23,848 nucleotides of DNA from Pseudomonadota bacterium (GTDB lineage: Bacteria > Pseudomonadota > Gammaproteobacteria > Steroidobacterales > Steroidobacteraceae): assembly GCA_021850555.1 (NCBI GenBank), contig JAJZLX010000127.1:1-23848 (forward strand), read 5' to 3'. Shown here piece by piece: positions 1 through 6,110 of the stretch (its first letter is position 1; the number at the start of each line of letters is the position of its first letter). The notes beneath the pieces are model-generated. The model saw nothing but the letters and a program-made list of their open reading frames with translations. It was not told the DNA's origin and did not search any database. A program made the translations under genes and the position numbers.

Positions 1-50
1 GATGGCCTTGGCTTCCGAGGATATCACAGCTAGAATCGCCGGCCTCGCGT

Positions 51-126
<76 letters not shown>

Positions 127-233
127 TCCTTTTCCCCGCCTGTCCGGCCAGTAGGACACAGCTGGACAAATCAGGCACTTGGCTGCCTGCCTGTCGCGCC
201 CCACCCCGTCCCTGCTGAACGCCATTACGGGCC

Positions 234-254
234 AAAAATTACGCACAGGCTACG
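234..254 (+). repeat. 21-bp direct repeat, copy 1
   Basis: The sequence aaaaat-ta-cgcacaggctacg matches 3114-3134 (aaaaat-cg-cgcacaggctacg) at 19 of 21 positions in the same orientation. It lies 107 bp inside the tRNA end of the candidate island. The second copy lies 44 bp inside the other end. The role is unknown: it could be an integrase arm site, a remnant of a duplicated end, or chance. Confidence 0.5.
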
Positions 255-347
255 GACCGCGATGGCATCCATTGCGCACGACGGGCAGGGGTGGGGTGGA
301 TCGCGGTGCTTTATGCCCCCCCTTGCTACCGTCAAATCATGTGTTAA

Positions 348-371
348 ATACTGAACCATATGGTTCAGTAT
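348..371. promoter_or_regulatory. 24-bp perfect palindrome over the ArsR start codon (candidate operator)
   Basis: The half site ATACTGAACCAT (348-359) is followed directly by its exact reverse complement (360-371). The centre of the palindrome is the first base of the ATG start codon at 360. A perfect 24-bp dyad at the start of an ArsR-type repressor gene is best read as its autoregulatory operator. No Shine-Dalgarno sequence precedes the ATG, so a leaderless or very short leader transcript is possible. Confidence 0.7.
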
Positions 372-726
372 AATCCGACTGGCTTCGATGTCTCGTTTGC
401 AGCGCTCTCGGATGCCACCCGACGCGGCATTCTGGAGCAGCTCGGGCGTGCAGACGCTTCAATCACGGACCTTGCCGAGAAGTTCCGCATGACCCTCACG
501 GGCATGAAGAAGCATGTCGGCGTCTTGGAGCACGCAGGCAGGGCTCGTTACCACGAAGGAGGTCGGTCGCGTTCGGACCTGCAGGCTCGGCCTGTGCCGA
601 TTGGAGGAAGAGGTGGCATGGATCGAGGGGTACCGCCGCATGTGGGACGCACGCTTCGACGAGCTGGAGGGGGGCGAGGAATTGAAGCGGAAGGAGAAGG
701 CCGAAGGACGCAACAAGAGAGAGTGA
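360..726 (+). pseudogene. ArsR-family HTH transcriptional regulator, frameshifted
   Basis: The first about 60 residues (MVQYNPTGFDVSFAALSDAT... to ...KKHVGVLEHAG) are a typical ArsR winged-helix N-terminus with the recognition-helix region TLTGMKKHVGVLE. After about position 541 the reading frame is lost. The expected continuation, LVTTKEVGRVRTCRLG... through WIEGYRRMWDARFDELE and a lysine/arginine-rich tail, is found in the next frame (514-726). One extra base near 541-546 (ggcagggctcg) explains this. Restored, the protein would be about 120 residues, the normal size. This type of ArsR usually represses the SRPBCC gene directly downstream, which starts at 737. The lesion could be real decay or a sequencing error. 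If translated unshifted, a nonsense tail runs on to 740. Confidence 0.8.
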
Positions 727-736
727 GACCATCGCC

Positions 737-1297
737 ATGAAGAACCGCACGACCGTGGAACGAAAGTCCGAGCGTGAGCTGGTCGTCACGCGAATTTTCA
801 ACGGCCCAGCGCGCATCGTGTTCGAGGCGTGGACCAAGCCTGAGCTGCTCAAGCGGTGGTGGGCGCCGAAGTCGACAGGCGTGTCCCTGCTTTCCTGCGA
901 GGCGGATGTTCGTGTCGGGGGCAGGTACCGTTTCGAGTTCGGCCACGAGGCCTCAAGGGTTATGGCGTTCTTCGGTAGGTACATCGAAGTGACACCGCAC
1001 TCGCGCCTCTTCGGCGAGGCGGTCGGTTGCGGCGCGATCCGCACACTCGGTCCCGGGGTGGGGGAGATCAAGCGCATGTGGGTCTCGCCACAGGTGCGTG
1101 GAATCGGCGTTGGCGGCAGACTTCTCCAGGCGCTCGAGCGCGAGGCTCGCAGGCGCAAACTGCGCACCGTGCGCCTCGATACTAACGGATCGCTCGTCGA
1201 GGCGCTGCGCCTGTATCGGACGTCAGGATACCGGGATATCGCCCGCTATAACGACAACCCCTACGCCCACGATTGGTTCGAGAAAACGTTGAGCTGA
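737..1297 (+). CDS. Chimera: AHSA1/SRPBCC N-terminal half fused to GNAT acetyltransferase C-terminal half
   Basis: Residues 1-91 (VTRIFNGPARIVFEAWT, KRWWAPK, YRFEFGHEAS, FFGRYIEVTPHSRL) are the first half of an AHSA1-type SRPBCC protein, the usual partner of the upstream ArsR gene. From about residue 92 the sequence becomes the second half of a GNAT N-acetyltransferase: VGCGAIRTLGPGVGEIKRMWVSP, the acetyl-CoA loop RGIGVGGRLL (121-130), RLDTN and YNDNPYAHDWFEKTL. The join is in frame near nt 1007-1015. The helical end of the SRPBCC fold and the first strands of the GNAT fold are both missing, so neither domain is complete. This suggests a deletion that fused two neighbouring genes, and activity is doubtful. 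The start at 737 overlaps the unshifted end of the ArsR frame and suits the family N-terminus. Confidence 0.75.
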   Translation: MKNRTTVERKSERELVVTRIFNGPARIVFEAWTKPELLKRWWAPKSTGVSLLSCEADVRVGGRYRFEFGHEASRVMAFFGRYIEVTPHSRLFGEAVGCGAIRTLGPGVGEIKRMWVSPQVRGIGVGGRLLQALEREARRRKLRTVRLDTNGSLVEALRLYRTSGYRDIARYNDNPYAHDWFEKTLS

Positions 1298-1565
1298 GCG
1301 GGGGCGGGGGCGACGGACTGCGATTGCGGCGCTCGAAATCCACCCGGCCTGGCCTGGAAGTGACAAACGAAGCTGCCCGAAATCGACACTATCCTGTGGG
1401 TTCTTTTTTACGGCTGATGCGTAGGACGCCACCGCCGCGCCCAGTTCAGGGAGCACGGTGGGCGTTCAGTGACCGCTTGCCGAAAGTGGGCGGCGATTTC
1501 GCTGGCTCCAAGGCAGATGCTCTGATTCATGGGGTATGCCGTCCGAAAATCACCGATAAATGGGA
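1298..1565. other. Intergenic stretch without a supported gene
   Basis: Between the chimeric gene and the promoter of the ATPase gene no reading frame resembles a known family. The open frames here are short and have no recognisable start context. The final part, from about 1550, becomes strikingly AT-rich compared with the rest of the window. Confidence 0.6.
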
Positions 1566-1594
1566 TCGAAAACGAACTAATGTAATCATATAAT
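1566..1594 (+). promoter_or_regulatory. Candidate sigma-70 promoter of the AAA/DUF4143 gene
   Basis: A perfect -10 hexamer TATAAT lies at 1589-1594. TCGAAA at 1566-1571 matches the -35 consensus at 4 of 6 bases with a 17-bp spacer. The surrounding 1570-1620 is AT-rich. A start about 7 bases downstream would give a leader of roughly 40 nt before the ATG at 1641. Seen by eye only. Confidence 0.55.
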
Positions 1595-1640
1595 AAAAGT
1601 GTACTTTAATTAAATATGGATTCCAGGTAGAATCTCGACC

Positions 1641-3101
1641 ATGCGGATCTCAAAGGAGGAACTCGTTGCCGTCCTGGCCCAGTTCAATCCCTGGTGGCGG
1701 GGTGAGGGCATTGCCGACTTGCCTAAGTGGCAGCGGGCGGCGTTCCGTGAGCTGAAGACCTGGATGAGTGCGCCGCCTGCCCCGCGCGCAGTGCTTCTAT
1801 CGGGCGCCCGGCAGATCGGCAAGACCACGCTCCTGCTTCAAGCGGTGGAGGCGCTGCTGAGCGCCAAAGTGCCCGCCGCAAACATTCTCTACGCCACCTT
1901 CGATCACCCGATCCTGAAGCTTGCGGGTATCGAAGCCGTGGTCGATGCCTGGCGTCAGCGTGAGCCGCGTGCCGATGGACCCGAGTACCTGTTGCTCGAC
2001 GAAGCTCAATTCATCCGCGACTGGGGGACCTGGGTCAAGCATCAGGTCGATTTCCGCAAGGACCGGCGCATCGCCTTCACCGGCTCGGCCATGCCGCTGG
2101 TGGAGGCCGATCAGGAATCCGGCGTCGGCCGTTGGCACACTATCCGTCTGACCACGCTGTCGTTCTACGAATACCTGCAGATCAAACGCCTGGTGCTTCC
2201 AAAGCTCCCCCCGCTGCGCTCCCTGCGGGATTTGTTTGATTGGGGGCCTGCGGACTTCTACCGCACCTCCGAGTTGGCCAGCGCCTACGTCGGCCACTTC
2301 CACGAATACCTGGTGCGCGGCGGGTTCCCGCAGACCGCACAGATGGACAGCATCACGCAGGCGCAGCGTCTGTTGCGCGAGGACATCATCGACAAGGTGC
2401 TCAAGCGTGACATGACGGCTCTCTTTGGCGTGCGTCGGGTGCTGGATCTGGAGCACACTTTCCTGTACCTGTGCATGCACGACGGCGGACTGCTCGATAT
2501 GGCGGACCTGTGCTCCAACCTGGAGGTCAAGCGTCCAACCGCACAGCATTTCATCGAGTTGCTGCAAGCCACGCATCTCATCTACCGCTTGCCGCCCTAC
2601 GGCTACGGCAAGGATGTGCTGCGCGCACGCTTCAAGATTTATCTGGCAGATGCTGCCATCGCACCTGCGGTGATGCTCAAGGGCAAGACCATCCTGGAGG
2701 ACGCCGCCGCGCTTGGCGTGGCCACTGAGACCGCGGTGTTCAAGCACCTGTTTGCCCGCTACTACGCTCAGAACGTGCGCTTTTCCTACTGGCGCGGTAA
2801 GCGCGACCACGAAGTGGATCTCGTCGCCGAAGTAGGGGGTGAGCTCATCCCCTTCGAGGTGAAGTACCGTGCCCAGCACACCGGTGCGCGCGACCTCAAG
2901 GGGCTGATGGAGCTGTGCCAGACCAAGCGCATCCCGCGGGGCTACGTGGTCACCAAGTCGCTGGACGGTTTCGGACCGAGGCAAGGCTCGGCGCCATCGG
3001 TAACCGATGCCGAGGCCACCGGGACCCGGATCATGCGCATTCCGGCGCCACTGCTGTGCTATTGGATGGGCGCCACCGAGTTGCCGGCCGGGGAAGCGTG
3101 A
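1641..3101 (+). CDS. AAA-family ATPase with DUF4143 domain
   Basis: This 486-residue protein has a P-loop ATPase domain: Walker A GARQIGKTT at residues 55-63, Walker B YLLLDEAQ at 116-123 and a sensor-like FTGSA at 146-150. A helical DUF4143 region with winged-helix character follows at about 215-350. The C-terminus has the arrangement DHEVDLVAE-FEVKY at about 390-410, which resembles the acidic/lysine motif of PD-(D/E)XK-like folds found in this family. Length and domain order are normal. The family is widespread and often sits in mobile or accessory DNA. Its biochemical role is not established, and a nuclease or toxin-like function is only suggested. It is the one intact gene of the candidate island. 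No strong Shine-Dalgarno precedes the ATG. Confidence 0.9.
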   Translation: MRISKEELVAVLAQFNPWWRGEGIADLPKWQRAAFRELKTWMSAPPAPRAVLLSGARQIGKTTLLLQAVEALLSAKVPAANILYATFDHPILKLAGIEAVVDAWRQREPRADGPEYLLLDEAQFIRDWGTWVKHQVDFRKDRRIAFTGSAMPLVEADQESGVGRWHTIRLTTLSFYEYLQIKRLVLPKLPPLRSLRDLFDWGPADFYRTSELASAYVGHFHEYLVRGGFPQTAQMDSITQAQRLLREDIIDKVLKRDMTALFGVRRVLDLEHTFLYLCMHDGGLLDMADLCSNLEVKRPTAQHFIELLQATHLIYRLPPYGYGKDVLRARFKIYLADAAIAPAVMLKGKTILEDAAALGVATETAVFKHLFARYYAQNVRFSYWRGKRDHEVDLVAEVGGELIPFEVKYRAQHTGARDLKGLMELCQTKRIPRGYVVTKSLDGFGPRQGSAPSVTDAEATGTRIMRIPAPLLCYWMGATELPAGEA

Positions 3102-3113
3102 TCTCGGCCAGTC

Positions 3114-3134
3114 AAAAATCGCGCACAGGCTACG
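3114..3134 (+). repeat. 21-bp direct repeat, copy 2
   Basis: This copy matches 234-254 at 19 of 21 positions in the same orientation. It starts 12 bp after the stop codon of the ATPase gene and ends 44 bp before the tRNA-derived repeat at 3179. See copy 1 for possible roles. Confidence 0.5.
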
Positions 3135-3178
3135 CACGCTAGCGAGAAAAGTCTGCATTTCGCGGCATCTGTGGTGGT

Positions 3179-3192
3179 CTTCCGCTCCACCA
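3179..3192 (+). repeat. Candidate att core: displaced tRNA-Ala 3' end (right copy)
   Basis: An exact copy of the last 14 bases of the tRNA-Ala gene (cttccgctccacca). It is not preceded by any other part of a tRNA, so it is a fragment and not a second gene. It marks the likely right boundary of the candidate island. Confidence 0.55.
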
Positions 3193-3494
3193 ATAAAATC
3201 AAAGACATGAGCGATAACGCCAAACTCTCAAATCCGCCGTAAGTGCCTAGTAAGGGCAACCGGCGGACCCTTCCTACCTCCTGCTTCGGCGCTGCCATAG
3301 GCACCGCCCGCGCCACCCGCAGGCTCGTCGATTCCATGGCGAATGCGAAGCGTCGGAGGAAGCGTGTCGCGCCCGACCGAGAAGTCGAGCGTATCGGAGG
3401 CTCGCCCGCGGCGAGCGGCCGGCGGCCGCGGTAATCGGGGGGGGGCGCCTCGCGCAGCGCTGAATCTTGACTCGTTTCCCGCCCACATCGCACG
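3193..3494. other. Intergenic stretch without a supported gene
   Basis: Lies between the right tRNA-derived repeat and arfB. It contains GC-rich sequence and a run of nine G at 3437-3445. A GTG-started frame at 3243-3434 codes for a very arginine-rich peptide with no family resemblance and is not supported. A promoter for arfB probably lies here, but no clear hexamers were found. Confidence 0.5.
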
Positions 3495-3935
3495 ATGACG
3501 CGCATGCAGCGCAACAGCAACGTTCTGGAGATCTCCGCGCAGGTCGCGGTCCCGTTGAGCGAGATCGAGCTGACGGCCATGCGCGCCGAGGGCGCCGGCG
3601 GACAGAACGTCAACAAGGTCTCCAGCGCGATCCACCTGCGATTCGATATCACCGCTTCCTCACTGCCGACTTTCTACAAGGAACGACTGTCACATCTGTC
3701 CGACCGACGTATCACACAGGACGGCGTCGTGCTCATCAAGGCGCAGCAGCACCGCACCCAGGAGCGAAATCGCGCCGCCGCGTTGATGCGGCTGCGGGAG
3801 CTCATCCGTAGTGTCGCCGTCGTGAACAAGAAGCGCATCGCCACCAAACCGACCGCAGGGGCACGGCGACGACGCCTCGAGGACAAGAGCAGGCGTGGGA
3901 GGACCAAGGCATTGCGCAGCAGCGTCGAGGAATGA
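3495..3935 (+). CDS. arfB: Alternative ribosome-rescue factor ArfB (YaeJ-type peptidyl-tRNA hydrolase)
   Basis: This 146-residue protein has the release-factor catalytic motif GGQ at residues 35-37 inside RAEGAGGQNVNKVSSAIHLRF. This is followed by a compact alpha/beta domain and a strongly basic C-terminal tail (KKRIATKPTAGARRRRLEDKSRRGRTKALRSS) that in ArfB enters the empty mRNA channel. It hydrolyses peptidyl-tRNA on ribosomes stalled without a stop codon. The length agrees with E. coli YaeJ (140 residues), and the short GGQ-plus-tail layout without codon-recognition domains separates it from RF1/RF2. The start could be ATG 3495 or ATG 3504, and neither has a clear Shine-Dalgarno. It appears to be a single-gene transcript. 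Confidence 0.95.
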   Translation: MTRMQRNSNVLEISAQVAVPLSEIELTAMRAEGAGGQNVNKVSSAIHLRFDITASSLPTFYKERLSHLSDRRITQDGVVLIKAQQHRTQERNRAAALMRLRELIRSVAVVNKKRIATKPTAGARRRRLEDKSRRGRTKALRSSVEE

Positions 3936-4062
3936 GACGCGCTCAAGTGCTGCTGCCGGTGCAGCATGCCGATTGCCCCGGAGCCGTCATTGGCTGCTGC
4001 ATGGCGGTTGGTCCAAAGCCCGCTTATTGGGGCAGGAAGAAGGTGGCGGATCCCGGTCTGCT

Positions 4063-4485
4063 TCAGGTGCCCGGCTCGTGAACCGAAGAGCGGGTTGTCA
4101 CATGGCACTCGACGTCGGTATACGGGAAATCGGTTCCCTTGAAGAGCAGCGGTTGATCGAGAGCGCGAGATAGCGCGTATGAGAAGCAATCACCGAAATT
4201 CAAGCCGGCCCGATGGCGACCCTTGCCGTATTTGCGAAAGGCATCACGCCCGATCCAGGCTTGTTCAGCGTCAACCGGCACGATGGTGATCTGGGCTCGG
4301 GCGACGAAGTGGTCGAGATCCCTGACCCCCTCCGCGCCATAGCGAGATTCCAGGATCATCGAGCATTCGACGCAGGTCGCGGCGGAAATGAGTCGCCGGT
4401 CGGCCGCCTCGATTCCCTCGTTGAACGATCGGCGTTCCGGTTCGTTTTGCAGAATGGCAAGGAACGCCGAGGTATCGATTACCAT
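4063..4485 (-). CDS. vapC: VapC-type PIN-domain toxin (ribonuclease)
   Basis: This 140-residue PIN-domain protein starts with the typical MVIDTSAFLAIL. The acidic metal-binding residues are visible: D4, E40 (ATCVECSMI), D99 (NFGDCFSYALS) and D119 (LFKGTDF). VapC toxins are Mg2+-dependent RNases that cut tRNA or rRNA when freed from VapB. The start codon overlaps the vapB stop by one base (TGATG), so the two are translationally coupled with the antitoxin first. The last about 15 residues (HVTTRSSVHEPGT) run past the usual PIN end but there is no sign of damage. All four acidic residues are present, so the toxin should be active. Confidence 0.95.
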   Translation of the reverse strand: MVIDTSAFLAILQNEPERRSFNEGIEAADRRLISAATCVECSMILESRYGAEGVRDLDHFVARAQITIVPVDAEQAWIGRDAFRKYGKGRHRAGLNFGDCFSYALSRALDQPLLFKGTDFPYTDVECHVTTRSSVHEPGT

Positions 4486-4739
4486 CAGCGTGGCAGTCCG
4501 TGCTCGTCATACCCCATGATCTGGTCGGCGCTGCGCCGGTCACGGACGGGCAGCGCCGCGCAGTGCAAGGCGATTTCATCGAGATCGTCCGCCAGCCCTG
4601 GTTTGGATCGGGTGCGGCGGACCCGCTCCAGGCGCTCCTTGAGCGCCTGTGTGACCGCCTCGGTCTTGGTTTCGCCGGTCAGTCTTGCAAGCAGCGTGGC
4701 CAGTTCTTCCGCTTGCCGATTTCGAATATTGAGAGGCAT
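4485..4739 (-). CDS. vapB: VapB-type antitoxin (Rv0623/PSK-type)
   Basis: This 84-residue antitoxin has an N-terminal ribbon-helix-helix-like segment (MPLNIRNRQAEELATLLARLTGETKTEAVTQALKERLER) for DNA binding and dimerisation. A C-terminal tail ending in RSADQIMGYDEHGLPR is typical of the Rv0623-like family and should wrap the toxin's active site. It lies directly upstream of vapC and overlaps it by one base. A 20-bp near-palindrome 10 bp upstream of the start is a likely site for autorepression by the VapBC complex. Confidence 0.94.
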   Translation of the reverse strand: MPLNIRNRQAEELATLLARLTGETKTEAVTQALKERLERVRRTRSKPGLADDLDEIALHCAALPVRDRRSADQIMGYDEHGLPR

Positions 4740-4749
4740 GTGACAACAC

Positions 4750-4769
4750 GTGTAGAGTGCAATCTACAC
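4750..4769. promoter_or_regulatory. Candidate VapBC operator (20-bp near-palindrome)
   Basis: GTGTAGA at 4750-4756 and TCTACAC at 4763-4769 are exact inverted arms around gTGCAa, so only one base pair of the 20-bp dyad is mismatched. It ends 10 bp before the vapB start (minus strand). An overlapping ACACGTGT palindrome sits at 4746-4753. The position fits VapBC autoregulation. This is an inference from location and symmetry. Confidence 0.65.
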
Positions 4770-4894
4770 AGTACCAAAGCGGTGCGGCACACGTTATCGT
4801 GGGAAGCGCCATCCGAACCTCGTCCGGACCAGCGGTTTTTACCCCAAGGGCAGAACAGCCGCCGGCCCGGACGTATGCCGGGGCTGTCCCGCTG

Positions 4895-5230
4895 CTATGG
4901 GCGCATCGACCGGGCTTGGCTCTCCAAGCGCAGGCGGGCATGCCTGGGAGCGCCGTTTCGCCGGCCGGCGATCAGTCTCAACCAAGGCGATGAATGGAAG
5001 ACGCTCATCAGTAGATACATGAGCGTCATCCCGCCCAGGGCTGATGAGCCGCGCATCGCCGCGCAAAGCACGTCCGGCCGACCACCAGAGCGGGCGGTCC
5101 ACAATGCCATGATTGCGAATGTCGGCGCGGCTGCGAGGCCGAGCCACCTGCCGAGCGCGGGAGCGTCCGCACCGCCGCTTCCGCCACCGACGCCAATCGG
5201 GGCCTCCCTGTCGATTTGACCCGTGCTCAT
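4895..5230 (-). CDS. Small two-helix membrane protein coupled to DUF899 gene
   Basis: This 111-residue protein has two hydrophobic segments, about residues 29-46 (LGLAAAPTFAIMALWTA) and 65-83 (LGGMTLMYLLMSVFHSSPW). A basic tail follows. The start chosen is the ATG at 5230, which overlaps the DUF899 stop as ATGA, so ribosomes can pass directly from one gene to the other. The frame is open a further 11 codons upstream, but that would lie inside the DUF899 gene. I recognise the sequence type as a conserved small membrane protein seen beside DUF899 genes, but no function is known to me. The tail after about residue 90 is low-complexity and less certain. Confidence 0.7.
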   Translation of the reverse strand: MSTGQIDREAPIGVGGGSGGADAPALGRWLGLAAAPTFAIMALWTARSGGRPDVLCAAMRGSSALGGMTLMYLLMSVFHSSPWLRLIAGRRNGAPRHARLRLESQARSMRP

Positions 5231-6006
5231 GACCGGCCGCCTTGCGCAGGCGAGTTGCAACATGAATTGACGGCCGGCGCAGCCTGTGCGACGGGCGCGG
5301 GTTCATAGCGGTCGTGGTGACGCACCCATTCCATCTTGTAGATCGTGTCGTCACGCTCCCCGCGTCCCTTGGGCGTGAGGTCGAGCATGCGGTACGCCCC
5401 CATCATTACCTCCACGCCACGTCCGTAGGTCGAATAGGTGTGGAAGACGCTGCCGGCGTCATCCTTGTAGAAGACGCTCACGCCGGGCCACTCCTCGCCG
5501 ACGAGCGGCCAATCGCCGTAATTGTAATTGATCTTGCCCCTGGCCACGTCTTGCGGCGCGAAGCTCACGCCGAAATCGTAGTTGAAGTCCGTACCGTACG
5601 AGGACACCCACTTGAACCGCCAGCCCATCCGCCTGCGGAAGCGCTCGATTTCCCCAAACGGCGCGCGCGAGATGGCTGCAAAGGTGACATCGCGATGCGC
5701 AAGGTGTACGGTCATGCCGTCGGTGTGGTCCGCCATGAATGAGCAGCTCGGGCAGCCCTGCTCGCGGCCCGGAGCGAGCATGAAATGCTGCACCAGGAGC
5801 TGGTGGCGGCTCTCGAACAGCTCGGGGAGCGCAATTCGGCCACAGGGCCCTTCGAAGACGTAAGGCTTATCGATTCTCACCCAGGGCAGTTGCCGGCGCA
5901 GCTGTGCGACCTGATCGCTGCGGCGCGTCAGGTCCTTCTCGGCAGCCAGCAGATCGAGCCGCGCCTCGAGCCATTTGTCGCGTGAAACCGTCAAATGAGT
6001 CGTCAT
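5227..6006 (-). CDS. DUF899 family protein (thioredoxin-like)
   Basis: This 259-residue protein has the family landmarks: an N-terminal helix with EARLDLLAAEKDLTRRSDQVA, LPWVRIDKPYVFEG, LFESRHQLLVQHFML, the CPSCSF motif near residue 85 followed by MADHTDG, then FGVSFAP, a GVSVFYKDD segment and HTYSTYGRGVE. DUF899 proteins have a thioredoxin-like fold, and the CPSC motif suggests thiol or redox chemistry, but the substrate is unknown. The tail after YEPAP is Ala/Pro-rich and ends with a CC pair that could bind metal or be non-essential. A strong Shine-Dalgarno GAAGGAGGA (6012-6020) stands 5 nt before the ATG. It is divergent from the winged-helix regulator at 6111 and coupled to the small membrane protein downstream. 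Confidence 0.92.
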   Translation of the reverse strand: MTTHLTVSRDKWLEARLDLLAAEKDLTRRSDQVAQLRRQLPWVRIDKPYVFEGPCGRIALPELFESRHQLLVQHFMLAPGREQGCPSCSFMADHTDGMTVHLAHRDVTFAAISRAPFGEIERFRRRMGWRFKWVSSYGTDFNYDFGVSFAPQDVARGKINYNYGDWPLVGEEWPGVSVFYKDDAGSVFHTYSTYGRGVEVMMGAYRMLDLTPKGRGERDDTIYKMEWVRHHDRYEPAPVAQAAPAVNSCCNSPAQGGRS

Positions 6007-6024
6007 GATGATCCTCCTTCAATG

Positions 6025-6042
6025 GCTCGACGTCCGTCGAGC
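6025..6042. promoter_or_regulatory. 18-bp inverted repeat in the divergent DUF899/regulator region
   Basis: GCTCGACG at 6025-6032 is followed after two bases by its exact reverse complement CGTCGAGC at 6035-6042. It lies just upstream of the DUF899 Shine-Dalgarno and about 70 bp before the regulator start. A symmetrical site here could bind the divergently encoded HTH protein. It could equally form a leader hairpin. Confidence 0.5.
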
Positions 6043-6066
6043 GTTGGTGGTGAGATTAGAGTAGAG

Positions 6067-6085
6067 CCGGCCGGCACACGGCCGG
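6067..6085. promoter_or_regulatory. Inverted repeat before the regulator gene
   Basis: CCGGCCG (6067-6073), a 5-nt loop and CGGCCGG (6079-6085) form a perfect 7-bp stem 25 bp before the ATG at 6111. It may act as a second operator or a leader hairpin. GC-rich sequence makes chance stems likelier, so confidence is low. Confidence 0.3.
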
Positions 6086-6110
6086 GAGTGACAAGTGTGT
6101 CGGGGTTTCG

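Noticed and set aside
496..1167. 223-codon minus-strand frame opposite the ArsR and SRPBCC-GNAT genes
   Set aside because: It is antisense to genes with clear family motifs and is Arg/Ser-rich without recognisable domains.
1797..3158. 453-codon minus-strand frame
   Set aside because: It mirrors the AAA/DUF4143 gene; GC-rich codons give long antisense frames.
3171..3192. A second tRNA gene at the right repeat
   Set aside because: Only the last 14 bases of the tRNA are present; no D, anticodon or full T arm precedes them.
3243..3434. Short GTG-started plus-strand frame before arfB
   Set aside because: Very arginine-rich, no motif, no ribosome-binding site.
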